Of a stretch of DNA of 64,000 bases, positions 50,385 through 59,482 are shown in pieces. The stretch lies in the NCBI RefSeq assembly GCF_041929345.1, contig NZ_JBHFNQ010000200.1:1-64000 (forward strand), written 5' to 3'. Within the stretch, counting starts at the first letter, position 1. Each line of letters opens with the position of its first letter. The notes under the pieces were generated by a model, which worked only from the letters and a program-made list of their open reading frames with translations, ran no database searches and had not been told where the DNA came from. Origin of the DNA: Floridanema aerugineum (GTDB taxonomy: Bacteria; Cyanobacteriota; Cyanobacteriia; Cyanobacteriales; Aerosakkonemataceae). The position numbers and the translations under genes are program-made.

Positions 50385-51008
50385 GATACTGCCTCACACA
50401 CGATACGGGCCAAGTTTAAATTCGTTTTATTTTCGGTTTTATTTATCGAATTTGCGCCCCTATACCTCTCCGTACTAGACCATCGGTAGCAGAGCGAGTC
50501 ACTATGAGTTAAAATTTTAGCTCATCTCTTCACTTTCAACACTCATTTAGGTTAATCCACTCTTTGATTCTGGTCAATTAGCCTGTAACTCAGATCTTGC
50601 ACCAAGGCTAAAAACCGGGTTTGCAGCCAATAGCCAAATCTGAAAGCTGGGGATTTTCGTAAAGAAACCCGGTTTTTTCGGTCTTATTGAGAATGGTGCT
50701 CAAATCTCAGTGTAAGCCGATAATAAACTGAATTTCGGGAATGCGATAGGTCTATAGCGCACGGGCTTGGCGATCGCGTTGACAGAAATCCGTCTAGCCG
50801 AATATTCTATCTTAGTGGAGTTCCCTAGACTCCCGTCACAACGAACTTTAACCAAAGATGAATTGCCACCAGCTAATAATTTCAGCGTAGCCAATCCACT
50901 TTTGGTAGTCGTTTAGTATAATCTTTTCCCCTATCTTGTCAATTCCCCTGTAGAATATTTAAAATCAAAATCTTGGTTGATTAAGGAATACTCATATTAA
51001 GGAGTTTT
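50385..51008. other. 624-bp region without a clear gene, with degenerate repeat element
   Basis: It contains the promoter side of the PBP gene. A degenerate relative of the 41994 element lies at about 50594-50714 (left end CTCAGATCTTGCACCA, right end near GGTGCTCAAATCTCAG, with an AACCGGGTTT...AAACCCGGTT hairpin inside). A 64-codon minus-strand frame spans 50700-50894 (TTG start). I cannot tell whether that frame is translated: it has no ribosome binding site I trust, and its lower end overlaps the repeat. Confidence 0.5.
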
Positions 51009-51434
51009 GTGAGGATGAACGCTAAAACATTCGTTGCTATTATCGGTGCTGCTTCCGTACTAGCTGCTTGTGAATTTAATTTGTGGGGGCCAAGTATTAG
51101 TGATGTATCAGTCTGCGAAAAGGCTAATCCATTAGAAGGTTGTGAAAAAAGTCAAAATACTTTTAAAACAACCACCCCCCGGATATTCGCTACAGCTAAC
51201 TTGGATAATGCTGTGGAAGGAACAAAGGTAAAAGTCCTTTGGCGCTTAAATCAAAGCGCCACAGCCAAAAATGTTCCCATCTATGAGAGAGAATTTACCA
51301 CCAAATTAGATCAAAATCAAATCACTACTGCTTTAGCTCCGGCTAAGGCTTGGCAACCTGGAACATACGAAGTCTCCTTTGTTATAGTAGGAGATGAATC
51401 TAAGCGGGAGAGTGAAAAGTTTCAAATTAAATAA
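51009..51434 (+). CDS. small lipoprotein
   Basis: 141 residues. A GTG start at 51009 is preceded by AAGGAG, and an ATG at 51015 is also possible. The signal FVAIIGAASVLAAC ends in a lipobox (L-A-A-C) with the lipidated Cys at about residue 21. The mature part holds a beta-rich domain (FATANLDNAVEGTKVKVLWR, YEREFTTKLDQ, WQPGTYEVSFVIVGDES), like an immunoglobulin-type fold for periplasmic binding. The function is unknown. It would be anchored in a membrane facing the periplasm. Confidence 0.7.
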   Translation: MRMNAKTFVAIIGAASVLAACEFNLWGPSISDVSVCEKANPLEGCEKSQNTFKTTTPRIFATANLDNAVEGTKVKVLWRLNQSATAKNVPIYEREFTTKLDQNQITTALAPAKAWQPGTYEVSFVIVGDESKRESEKFQIK

Positions 51435-51574
51435 GTAAAATTTCCAACTAGGACAATTGAATAAACCTTTAGAGTATCCCAACTTTCTCAAGCTACAAAG
51501 CTGCTTGGATGGTGGGATATTGTTATATTTGAACGTAAACTGGTTTAAATATTTTGCCAAAATCAGCTTAACAA

Positions 51575-51829
51575 ATGAAAAACATTGACATTTTGGGATT
51601 TATTGCTGCGGCTTTAACTACGATCGCTTTTTTACCTCAATTGGTAAAAACCTGGAAAACAAAGTCAGCTGGAGATGTTTCTTTAGTAATGTTATTTACC
51701 TTTTGTACAGGAGTATTTTTCTGGTTATTGTACGGTATTTTCATCCAATCTTGGCCTGTAATTGCGGCTAATTTCCTGACTTTAATTTTTAACTTGCTAA
51801 TTTTATCGCTTAAGATCAGATATGAATAA
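51575..51829 (+). CDS. SemiSWEET-type sugar transporter
   Basis: 84 residues, the length of bacterial SemiSWEETs. Three membrane segments are clear: ILGFIAAALTTIAFLPQLVKTW with the PQ motif, LVMLFTFCTGVFFWLLYGIF, and WPVIAANFLTLIFNLLILSL. It works as a dimer to pass small sugars. The 27-bp gap to the next gene suggests co-transcription with the radical SAM gene. Confidence 0.88.
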   Translation: MKNIDILGFIAAALTTIAFLPQLVKTWKTKSAGDVSLVMLFTFCTGVFFWLLYGIFIQSWPVIAANFLTLIFNLLILSLKIRYE

Positions 51830-51856
51830 GTACAATGATGTTGAAATCGATCGCTT

Positions 51857-53482
51857 GTGAACTCCGATATATTTGCTGCTGAACGTTTGCTATTTACCAA
51901 AGCAACGCCAAACACCGATGCTATTCCCACAATCTTTGCTTTCCCCAATGAGTATACAGTGGGAATAACTAGCCTTGGCTATCAAATTGTCTGGGCAACT
52001 TTGGCAATGCGTTCGGATTTAGAAGTCAAACGATTATTTACTGATATTCACGAAGAATTACCCAGAAATCCTCAGTTAGTAGGATTTTCTGTGTCTTGGG
52101 AACTTGATTATATTAATATCCTGAATTTACTGGAATTTTTAGAAATCCCCCTGCGTTCCTCAAGACGTGCTGATGCAGATCCGCTAATATTTGGTGGCGG
52201 CGCAGTTTTAACTGCTAATCCAGAACCTTTCGCTGATTTTTTCGATATTATTCTGTTAGGAGATGGCGAAAATCTCTTAGAGAATTTTATTGATGCTTAC
52301 CAGGAAGTTCGTGACGCTGATAGGCAAACTAAACTACAAAGATTAGCCCAAGTTCCAGGGGTTTATGTTCCTAGTTTATATGAAGTTACCTATCAAGAAA
52401 CTACAGGTGTAATTAAATCAATTCAACCTATTAATAACCAAATTCCTGCCCAAGTTGAAAAACAAACTTATCGGGGAAATACTTTATCTGCTTCCACTGT
52501 GGTGACAGAAAAAGCTGCTTGGGAAAATATCTATATGGTGGAAGTGGTACGCAGTTGCCCAGAAATGTGCCGCTTTTGTTTAGCGAGTTATTTAACTTTG
52601 CCTTTTCGCACTGCAAGTTTAGAGGGTTCGTTAATTCCGGCGATCGAAAAAGGTTTAGAAGTAACTGATAGATTGGGATTACTTGGTGCGTCGGTAACTC
52701 AGCATCCTGAGTTTGAAAATTTGTTGGATTATTTAGGGCAATCAAAGTATGATAATGTGCGGTTGAGTATTGCTTCGGTGCGAACAAATACGGTGACGCA
52801 GAAGTTAGCGGAAATATTAGCAAAACGCGATACTCGATCGCTCACAATAGCAGTAGAAAGCGGTTCAGAAAGATTGCGGCAAATTATTAATAAAAAGTTA
52901 GAAAATCAAGAGATTATCCAAGCTGCGATTAATGCTAAAGCAGGTGGGTTAAAAGGAATCAAACTTTATGGGATGGTAGGTGTTCCGGGAGAAGAATCAT
53001 CAGATTTAGATGCAACTGTAGCGATGATGCGAGAAATTAAAAAAGCTGCACCCGGATTAAGATTAACTTTAGGATGTAGCACTTTTGTTCCGAAAGCGCA
53101 TACACCTTTTCAATGGTTTGGGGTGAATAAGCAAGCAGAAAAAAGATTGAAGTATTTGGAAAAAGAATTGAAATCCCAGGGAATAGAATTTCGTCCAGAA
53201 AGTTATAATTGGTCGGTTATACAAGCTTTAATTTCTAGGGGCGATCGCCGACTATCCCATCTGTTAGAATTAACTCGTGATTATGGCGATTCTTTGGGTA
53301 GCTATCGTCGCGCTTTTAAAGAATTGCGCGGAAAATTGCCCGAATTAGATTACTATGTTCATACTAATTGGGATTTAGACCAAGTTTTACCTTGGAGTCA
53401 TTTAATTGGGCCATTGCCAGTAGCAACGTTACAAAAACATCGTAGCATGGCGATCGCCAATTTCCCCGAAGCAAAAGATTAA
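51857..53482 (+). CDS. radical SAM protein with B12-binding-like N-terminal domain
   Basis: 541 residues, GTG start. The N-terminal half is a Rossmann-like domain typical of B12-binding radical SAM proteins (LVGFSVSWELDYINILNLLE, FGGGAVLTANPEPFADFFD, LLGDGENLLE), although the DxHxxG cobalamin motif is not evident. The radical SAM cluster ligands are CPEMCRFC in EVVRSCPEMCRFCLASYLTLP. The end has LTLGCSTFVPKAHTPFQWFG. The family is common in cyanobacteria and its substrate is not known. Some relatives are linked to tRNA or lipid changes, but I infer nothing firm. Confidence 0.8.
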   Translation: MNSDIFAAERLLFTKATPNTDAIPTIFAFPNEYTVGITSLGYQIVWATLAMRSDLEVKRLFTDIHEELPRNPQLVGFSVSWELDYINILNLLEFLEIPLRSSRRADADPLIFGGGAVLTANPEPFADFFDIILLGDGENLLENFIDAYQEVRDADRQTKLQRLAQVPGVYVPSLYEVTYQETTGVIKSIQPINNQIPAQVEKQTYRGNTLSASTVVTEKAAWENIYMVEVVRSCPEMCRFCLASYLTLPFRTASLEGSLIPAIEKGLEVTDRLGLLGASVTQHPEFENLLDYLGQSKYDNVRLSIASVRTNTVTQKLAEILAKRDTRSLTIAVESGSERLRQIINKKLENQEIIQAAINAKAGGLKGIKLYGMVGVPGEESSDLDATVAMMREIKKAAPGLRLTLGCSTFVPKAHTPFQWFGVNKQAEKRLKYLEKELKSQGIEFRPESYNWSVIQALISRGDRRLSHLLELTRDYGDSLGSYRRAFKELRGKLPELDYYVHTNWDLDQVLPWSHLIGPLPVATLQKHRSMAIANFPEAKD

Positions 53483-53519
53483 TCTTAGTTAATGAGCAAC
53501 TTATTGATAAAATAGAGTT

Positions 53520-53966
53520 ATGCTGCATTTTAATCACTCCTCACTAATTGATGCACCAGTAGAAGTTGTCTGGAACTTTCACGAAAGACCAGACATTTTG
53601 CAAATTCTTACTCCCCCTTGGCAACCTGTGGAAATAGTCCGTCGAGAGGGGGGTTTAGATGTGGGTGCAATTACCGAATTTCGCATTTTGTTAGGGCCAT
53701 TTCCCGTAAGATGGGTAGCAAGACATATTGAATGCGAACCAAATCGCTTGTTTACGGATAGACAAATTAGTGGGCCAATGGAAAGTTGGGTACATCGGCA
53801 TTTATTTACACAAGAGAATGGCAAAACCAAACTCACCGATCAAATAGATTACGAAATACCAGGTGGATTAATAACTGAATTACTTTTAGAATGGTGGGTA
53901 AATGCGCGACTAACTGATATGTTTCGCTATCGCCATGAAGTAACAAAACGAGAATGTGAAAAGTAA
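53520..53966 (+). CDS. SRPBCC (START-like) family protein
   Basis: 148 residues. It begins MLHFNHSSLIDAPVEVVWNFHERPD, the usual start of a polyketide cyclase/START-like helix-grip fold. ITEFRILLGPFPVRWVARHIE and GKTKLTDQIDYEIPGGLITELLLEW follow. The fold forms a pocket for a hydrophobic ligand. Similar proteins in cyanobacteria lie beside CPXCG genes, as here. The ligand is not known. Confidence 0.8.
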   Translation: MLHFNHSSLIDAPVEVVWNFHERPDILQILTPPWQPVEIVRREGGLDVGAITEFRILLGPFPVRWVARHIECEPNRLFTDRQISGPMESWVHRHLFTQENGKTKLTDQIDYEIPGGLITELLLEWWVNARLTDMFRYRHEVTKRECEK

Positions 53967-53993
53967 GTTATTGCGGACAAAATTACTAGGAAA

Positions 53994-54182
53994 ATGCAAA
54001 CAACAGCAGAATATTTCTGTGCTTATTGTGGCGAACCGAACTTAACATTTGTTGATTTGAGTGCGGGTGGACAGCAAACTTATACTGAAGATTGTCAAGT
54101 TTGTTGTCACCCAAATGTTTTATATGTGCGCGTAGACGAAGAAAGTTTGGATGTGGAAATTGATACAGAATATGAAGGCTAA
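53994..54182 (+). CDS. CPXCG-type cysteine-rich small protein
   Basis: 62 residues. Two Cys pairs, CAYCGEPN and CQVCCHPN, form a likely zinc ribbon, followed by an acidic tail (DEESLDVEIDTEYEG). This matches the CPXCG family of small proteins, in which the motif varies. It lies 27 bp after the SRPBCC gene and is probably co-transcribed. The function is unknown. Confidence 0.85.
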   Translation: MQTTAEYFCAYCGEPNLTFVDLSAGGQQTYTEDCQVCCHPNVLYVRVDEESLDVEIDTEYEG

Positions 54183-54230
54183 AAATTTAATGGCTTCTCT
54201 CTGGAATTAGATGATACCACTAAGTGCAGA

Positions 54231-54262
54231 GAAACCCGGTAACTTCTGCGAAACCGGGTTTC
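54231..54262. repeat. GAAACCCGGTAA...AAACCGGGTTTC hairpin
   Basis: Inverted arms around CTTCTGCG about 50 bp past the CPXCG gene. It may act as a terminator. The same family of CCCGGTTTC hairpins lies at 39408, 50620-50680, 57697 and 58561. Confidence 0.7.
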
Positions 54263-54425
54263 TAGGTTTATATGTAGTACTTAAGTAATTTCTCAGTAAA
54301 TTTGCGGAAAAGCTGTTGGGGAATTTGAAGAATAGATTAGTGAGCAATCAAGCAATTAATGGCTCATCAATAAACTTACCAAAATAATCAAGAAATCATC
54401 CAGAAATCAAGGTAAAATTAACACT

Positions 54426-55142
54426 ATGCAACATAAATTAACTAACTCCAAAGTATTAAAATTAGCTTTGGCAAGTGCTGGCGCATTGTTGTTTTTAGCT
54501 CCTTCTTTAGGAGCAAATGCACTTAGTAATTCTCAGCAAGATGGGTCAGAAAATAGAGATTCTTTTTTAGTTGCACAAGGGAATTGTCCTACTCGCCGTT
54601 CAACAGTCGATCGCACTTTTGAAACTCCAAACTATTACGTGACAATTTGTTCTGGAGACTCGCGGAATTCTTTAGGTTATTATGTAGGTGCGGCGAAAGA
54701 TGGTAGCGGTGGTATTACTGTTCCTTTAACACGCAGAAGCGGCGACAGATATATTGCAGCTAACGGAAATACAATTTATGCCGTGACTCCTTATGAGTTG
54801 AGAGTAAGTCAAAATGGCAGAACAATTCTCAATGAAAGAATTTTAGCTGCAAGTGGAGATGACACTGTTTCCGCCAGAGGTTGTCGGAACAGAGAAAGCA
54901 CTTTCGTAACAGCTGAAACAGCAAGTTATGTAATCTCAATTTGTGGTGGCGATCTTCCCGGTAGTTATGTTGGTGAGTCCAAAAATGGTAATGGAAGAAT
55001 CAGATTGCCTTTGCAAAGTTATGGACGCGATCGCTTTGCCGCTGTCAACGGAGATACCCGTTATGTTCTGACTCGCAATGAATTAAGAGTTACCCAAAAT
55101 GGTCAAACTATTCTCAGAGAAACTGTTCGTAACTGGAATTAA
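54426..55142 (+). CDS. secreted protein with two tandem beta-domains
   Basis: 238 residues. A signal peptide (LKLALASAGALLFLAPSLGANA) is followed by two homologous domains of about 80 residues. Each starts with a Cys and an x-R-R-x-S-T-F pattern, has a second Cys (YYVTICSGDSR in the first, YVISICGGD in the second), then a YVG...G-x-I-x-x-P-L strand, a DR(Y/F)xAxNG turn and an ELRVxQNGxTIL ending. The two Cys in each domain could form a disulfide. It is probably periplasmic or exported, with no known function. Confidence 0.75.
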   Translation: MQHKLTNSKVLKLALASAGALLFLAPSLGANALSNSQQDGSENRDSFLVAQGNCPTRRSTVDRTFETPNYYVTICSGDSRNSLGYYVGAAKDGSGGITVPLTRRSGDRYIAANGNTIYAVTPYELRVSQNGRTILNERILAASGDDTVSARGCRNRESTFVTAETASYVISICGGDLPGSYVGESKNGNGRIRLPLQSYGRDRFAAVNGDTRYVLTRNELRVTQNGQTILRETVRNWN

Positions 55143-55171
55143 TTTTTCATCTCACAACTCTCCGAAACTTA

Positions 55172-55206
55172 CAACCTGGTTTCTTCAAGAAACTGGGTTT
55201 TTTTTG
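55172..55206 (+). terminator. rho-independent-like terminator
   Basis: AACCTGGTTTCTTCAAGAAA followed by CTGGGTTTTTTTTT: a hairpin with a T-run, 30 bp past the secreted protein's stop. Confidence 0.75.
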
Positions 55207-55280
55207 TACTTTATGCAATTGTAACTTGCTAAAGTTATATAAAATAAAGTTAACCACAATTAGGATGAAGAGCATCTCCA

Positions 55281-55697
55281 ATGGCGAAAGATGTTTTCCA
55301 TCAACAAGTTAAAAATGCTTTAATTAAAGATGGATGGAATATCACCCATGACCCTCTGACTATTCGCATTAGCGAAGCGGTCAAATTACAAATTGATCTA
55401 GCAGCAGAAACTATGCTTGCCGCAGAACGGGATTCAGAAAAAATAGCTAGAGAAATAAAAAGTTTTGTGGGAGACTCAGATATTAGCGCATTTCACACTG
55501 CGTTAGGACAATATCTTAACTATTGCCAAGCACTTGAAGAACAAGAACCAGATCGCATTGTTTACTTAGCTATTCCTATAGAAACCTATCAGGATTTTTT
55601 TCAGCTTCCTTTTATTCAACGTTCGCTTAGACGTTACCAAGTCAAGCTGATAATTTACGATCCTAAATTGGAGGAAATTAAACAATGGATAAAGTAG
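55281..55697 (+). CDS. xisH: XisH-family protein, copy 2 (PD-(D/E)XK-like nuclease fold)
   Basis: 138 residues. VFHQQVKNALIKDGWNITHDPL and KLQIDLAAETMLAAERDSEK lead to IAREIKSFVGDSDISAFHTALGQYLNY. The Asp in IDL and the EIK triplet of the nuclease-like core are kept. It is closer to the Anabaena XisH pattern (MLAAERDSEKIAREIKSF, FVGDSDIS) than copy 1 at 41113. It overlaps xisI by 13 bp. Confidence 0.92.
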   Translation: MAKDVFHQQVKNALIKDGWNITHDPLTIRISEAVKLQIDLAAETMLAAERDSEKIAREIKSFVGDSDISAFHTALGQYLNYCQALEEQEPDRIVYLAIPIETYQDFFQLPFIQRSLRRYQVKLIIYDPKLEEIKQWIK

Positions 55698-56020
55698 AAA
55701 ACTATCGACAATTTATTAAACAAATTTTGACCGAACACGCCGAAATTTCTCCCAGTAATGATACAGTAAAAGCCGAATTAATATTTGATAGCGAACATGA
55801 CCATTATCAACTTGCTTATGTAGGTTGGCAAGGGGATAAACGAGTATTTGGCCCAGTGATGCACTTTGATATTATAGACGGCAAAATCTGGATTCAATAT
55901 AACGGAACTGAAGATTTTGTTGCTGAAAAATTGGTTGAAATGGGTGTACCAATATCTGATATTGTTTTGGGTTTTCATTCCGCTTTTAAACGCCAATTTA
56001 CTCGTTATGCAGTTGGATGA
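55685..56020 (+). CDS. xisI: XisI-family protein, copy 2
   Basis: 111 residues. ENYRQFIKQILTEHAEISPSN, YQLAYVGWQGDKRVFGPVMHFDIIDGKIWIQYNG and DFVAEKLVEMGVPISDIVLGFHSAFKR are textbook XisI. It overlaps the xisH gene by 13 bp. No fdxN element and no site-specific recombinase are seen within the window, so excision of such an element cannot be its role here unless the partner lies elsewhere. Confidence 0.92.
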   Translation: MDKVENYRQFIKQILTEHAEISPSNDTVKAELIFDSEHDHYQLAYVGWQGDKRVFGPVMHFDIIDGKIWIQYNGTEDFVAEKLVEMGVPISDIVLGFHSAFKRQFTRYAVG

Positions 56021-56042
56021 ATTTCCCAGTAAGTAGTTGTAA

Positions 56043-57650
56043 CTACTGACAGCGACTTTCTAACTTCTGAAACCACTGTTGGCGCAATATTAAAATAACG
56101 ATCGCACCTGGTAATATTGCCCCTTGTCCAACTGTCTGAATGGCGATTATTGCTGTATCTGGAGATACAACTCCTGATTGAATTTGGTGATAGATAATTG
56201 CTGCTAAAACTGGCAGTAATCCTAGTAAGAGAATTATCGATCGCAGATTAACAAAAAAGAACTTGTGAAAATGCAAAGGTTGACGCAACCAACGAACAAT
56301 AAAACTGATAGTTTTTTCGGCTCCAGTTAAGATAATTCCTGGTATAATTAATTCTGGAATCAGAGGAATGAGTAACAGATAACTGGGTTGTAAACCGTAG
56401 CTGTAAATGGGAAAAGTAACTGCTCTAAACTCACGATAACGACTGTAAAAAAGTGCGATCGGGAATTGCCATAAGAATTGAGGAATGCTAGTTATATATT
56501 GAGGATGGGATAGTAGTTCTGGTAGGGTGAAAATTATGGCGATCGCACCATAAGTTCCCAGAAACAAACCAATATAAAGTCCGGTAATTTTTAGCGTAGC
56601 TGTCCACTTTTTAGGAAAGCGCAAAACGTAATTGCAAACAAGCAGTAAAGCAAGGGAGAATAAAATCAAATTACTCGCCCACAAACTGTCAATTATGCCA
56701 GTGATTCCTAAAGCTAGGGGGGTGAGTGCGATCGGCAAAATCAACCTTGGTATCCAACATTTTAACTTCTTTTCATAAGCAACAAAGCGCACTAAATAAC
56801 CACCCGTTCCCAAACCACCCAAACAACTAACAAATATACCCAACATATACCAAGTTGCAATTATTGGTTTTGTCTTTCCAGGTATGCCAAAAGCTTGTTT
56901 TACCCAGCTAACAGACTGCTTAATTAAATAAGTATCGTAAGGTTCAATTAAATGATCTGCTGTCGGAGAAATCACCAATAATCTAGCTTTTCCTGACTGA
57001 AAATCGCCACTTTGTTGAAATTCAGAAATATTTTCACCAGTCGCAGATTGCAACATCTCTCGCATTACCGATGGCGGATGTAACTGTTCATAAAGACCAA
57101 TTCCCATCAACAAATTTGCTGGATAAATTGGAGTAGCTAACCCACTCATTCCCAAAACAACCGTAGCTTTAAAACGCTTATCATCGCTAGATAAACCTAA
57201 AGCAGTAGCGCCACCCATTGAATGACCTCCAATACCAATTTTTGTAGTATCAAACAGTTTTGGATTAGCTTGAATAAAAGCCATTACAGCTTTACCATCT
57301 GTATCATTTCCTCCCTCTGAATAAGGTCGAAAATAAGATTCTCCAAAACCACCAAAATCAAAAGTTAAAGCCGCTATTCCTTCCCTCGCTAATTCAATTG
57401 CTAACGGAGACATGATTTCTTTAGTTGAATTAATGCCATGAGTTAGCACCATTACTGGATAAGGTGGTTTTGAAGTTTTCGGGGTGTATAATGTTCCTAT
57501 TAATTGTCGGTTTGGCGCTACATTAATTTTAATTGATTTGGTTTGAATTTCCGATGGATAAGAGAGGAAACAAATTAGAATTCCGACAGCCAATAGGAGT
57601 AGGCTTAAGAATAATCCTGTGTAACGTTTGGCGAAACTTTTATATTTCAT
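56043..57650 (-). CDS. alpha/beta hydrolase fused to a multi-span membrane domain
   Basis: 535 residues. One membrane span near the N-terminus (GLFLSLLLLAVGILICFLSY) precedes an alpha/beta hydrolase domain (about 40-235): VMVLTHGINSTKE (oxyanion region), the nucleophile motif GIGGHSMGGATAL and the late His in PTADHLIEPYDTYLI. The rest (about 265-530) has seven or so hydrophobic spans. The hydrolase part should face the outside of the membrane. Its substrate is not known. This two-part design is found in a family of bacterial proteins without a defined role. Confidence 0.8.
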   Translation of the reverse strand: MKYKSFAKRYTGLFLSLLLLAVGILICFLSYPSEIQTKSIKINVAPNRQLIGTLYTPKTSKPPYPVMVLTHGINSTKEIMSPLAIELAREGIAALTFDFGGFGESYFRPYSEGGNDTDGKAVMAFIQANPKLFDTTKIGIGGHSMGGATALGLSSDDKRFKATVVLGMSGLATPIYPANLLMGIGLYEQLHPPSVMREMLQSATGENISEFQQSGDFQSGKARLLVISPTADHLIEPYDTYLIKQSVSWVKQAFGIPGKTKPIIATWYMLGIFVSCLGGLGTGGYLVRFVAYEKKLKCWIPRLILPIALTPLALGITGIIDSLWASNLILFSLALLLVCNYVLRFPKKWTATLKITGLYIGLFLGTYGAIAIIFTLPELLSHPQYITSIPQFLWQFPIALFYSRYREFRAVTFPIYSYGLQPSYLLLIPLIPELIIPGIILTGAEKTISFIVRWLRQPLHFHKFFFVNLRSIILLLGLLPVLAAIIYHQIQSGVVSPDTAIIAIQTVGQGAILPGAIVILILRQQWFQKLESRCQ

Positions 57651-57696
57651 AATTTTGGGCTGAAGCGATGCTTTTATTAAAATATATGGCGATTTC

Positions 57697-57730
57697 AGAA
57701 ACCCGGTTTCCCAGAAGTTACCGGGTTTCT
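57697..57730 (-). terminator. hairpin after the prepilin-like gene
   Basis: AGAAACCCGGTTTCCCAGAA followed by GTTACCGGGTTTCT. It sits 17 bp past the stop of the minus-strand gene at 57747 and close to the start of the hydrolase gene. A short T-run is present at best. Confidence 0.5.
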
Positions 57731-57746
57731 CGGAGTGTACTTTATT

Positions 57747-58280
57747 TTACCTGAGAGGATGAGAATTACTACCACATTTTACTTCAGTTGCAGTTACTTC
57801 ACCTGGTATCGGTTCTTCTCCCGCCTTGTTAGTTTCACATACTATTGCCTGGGTAGTGTTGTCACGAGGATTTGTGCCGAACAAACCAACAACTCCCGTG
57901 TAGCCTTTATTATTTTTATTTAATGGAATGGCAAAGGCATTAATTCCATCTTCACCAATTGAGGAAATTAAATATTTATAATTAGCAGTTTGAGTCTTGA
58001 TACCAACTGCTAAACTTGCCCATCCTGCGGGGGTGTTTTCTGTGACAAATGTACCATTTTCTGTGTAGTAAGCTTGTTGAGCTTTGTTGATTGAGCTAAC
58101 ATATTGTTTTGGTTCTGCTTGTTTGTCTTTAACTGTATCAGGCAGAAAACTAGGCAAAGCAATAGCAACCAAAAGTCCCAGAATAAAAAGAATAATAATC
58201 AGTTCCCAAAAGGTGAAACCTCGATCGCGATTCTGATGCAAAATATATAGCAACCATTTAACTCGAAGTTCAGTTCTCAT
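57747..58280 (-). CDS. type IV prepilin-like protein (PilA/GspH type)
   Basis: 177 residues. A 21-residue basic leader ends in the prepilin peptidase site R-G|FTFWELIIILFILGLLVAIAL, with the Glu at position 5 of the mature protein and a long hydrophobic helix. The C-terminal part has the PilA-like SSINKAQQAYYTENGTF and a Cys pair (IVCETN, VKCGSN). It would be cut by PilD and assembled as a pilin or pseudopilin. It stands alone, not in a pil cluster. Confidence 0.88.
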   Translation of the reverse strand: MRTELRVKWLLYILHQNRDRGFTFWELIIILFILGLLVAIALPSFLPDTVKDKQAEPKQYVSSINKAQQAYYTENGTFVTENTPAGWASLAVGIKTQTANYKYLISSIGEDGINAFAIPLNKNNKGYTGVVGLFGTNPRDNTTQAIVCETNKAGEEPIPGEVTATEVKCGSNSHPLR

Positions 58281-58683
58281 AATTAACCTCTGCTAGGAAA
58301 AGGGGAAAGTAAAAGTTTCCTTCCTTGGATAATTCCTATTAAACTAGGTGACAATTTGAGTTCTTAACTGACTTCTTTGAGTTTTTATCGACTTCTCATC
58401 GACTTAGAAAAAAAGTTAGATCTTTAGATCCCCGACTTCTTAGAGAAGTCGGGGATCTGGACTCTATTTTTCGCAGTAACCTGACTCTTCTTGCTTGTCA
58501 TTAGGATTAACAAATCTGCCCATGAAGATATTTTTACTTTTAGTAAGTTAGTAATGATCTAAAAACCCGGTTTCTTCTGAGAAACCGGGTTTTTTTAGAA
58601 AGAGATTTCAACTCAAGTGAGAGACACAAAATCCTGCTGAGTAATCAAATTAGCAGCAATGCCATTCAAAGTTGCTAACTCTG
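58281..58683. other. 403-bp gap with two hairpin repeats, no gene
   Basis: It contains the palindrome AGATCCCCGACTTCT...AGAAGTCGGGGATCT (58426-58458), identical in type to 13480-13512, and a second hairpin AACCCGGTTTCTTCTGAGAA followed by ACCGGGTTTTTTT (58561-58597). No open frame with a credible start was found. Confidence 0.6.
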
Positions 58684-59388
58684 TTATGAAGTAGAGGATT
58701 CTAAGATGTCAGCGGCTAACTCCTCTGTCTCAACTTCTATTTCTAAAACTTCGGGAATAGGCGGACGGACACAAAGATAAACTAAAGGGCCAAATAATGG
58801 AAGAAACGCTATTGACCAATATATAAAGGAATCTTTAATTCCCCGACGCGACATATCATCATCAAATAACGAAGTGAGGGGAAATACTAAACACATCAAA
58901 CAAAAATCTACGCTAATTAAATGTACAAAACGCCGAGTTTGAAATTGTTGTACATAGTCTCCCCAATCACCTAAAAGAATGGCATAAGCAAACAAACCAA
59001 CAGTAAATAATAACAGGACAAAACCTGTAGAATGTCTATCTAATATTCTCAGCCATTTATCCTTTGTACCAGCAAATGTTTGATTACGTTCGCGCAGGAA
59101 TAAATAAGGCAAAAGGCAAATTACACCCGTACCATTGGAACCAAGAAAATAAGGCCAAGCCCGAAATTTTTGCATTCTACCATCAAAAAACATCAAGCCA
59201 GCAAAAATCATCGGCCAAACGCCCATTAACAAGAAAATAGCGGGGATAATTGCGTTTAGCTTATGCCATTGCAGGGTTAATAATTTTTGGACTAAAGGCC
59301 AAGTATCAGGTTGATCGAGTGGAGCCAACCATATAGTATAGGCTACAAATATAAACCATATCAAAAACAAGGTTACTCTTCTACTCAT
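58684..59388 (-). CDS. six-span membrane protein, tandem paralog 1
   Basis: 234 residues from the inner ATG (59386-59388, MSRRVTLF). A start at 59400 adds four residues. Six hydrophobic spans are visible. Motifs shared with the two neighbours: FFDGRMQKFRAWPYFLG, LLPYLFLRERNQ, GTKDKWLRILDRHSTGF, LGDWGDYVQQFQTRRFVHLI, DFCLMCLVFPL, DDMSRRGIK and GPLVYLCVRPP. The tail is acidic (EVLEIEVETEEL). The family is unknown to me by name, and it appears cyanobacterial with possible plastid relatives. It is the last of three tandem copies. Confidence 0.7.
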   Translation of the reverse strand: MSRRVTLFLIWFIFVAYTIWLAPLDQPDTWPLVQKLLTLQWHKLNAIIPAIFLLMGVWPMIFAGLMFFDGRMQKFRAWPYFLGSNGTGVICLLPYLFLRERNQTFAGTKDKWLRILDRHSTGFVLLLFTVGLFAYAILLGDWGDYVQQFQTRRFVHLISVDFCLMCLVFPLTSLFDDDMSRRGIKDSFIYWSIAFLPLFGPLVYLCVRPPIPEVLEIEVETEELAADILESSTS

Positions 59389-59482
59389 AAACTCAACCAT
59401 TTAACTCTACCCAGTCACTTCAAGTAAAGTGAGAGACTGGGCAGATTACGTCTATCTTTGGTCAAGTTTTGCTAGTTATTTT

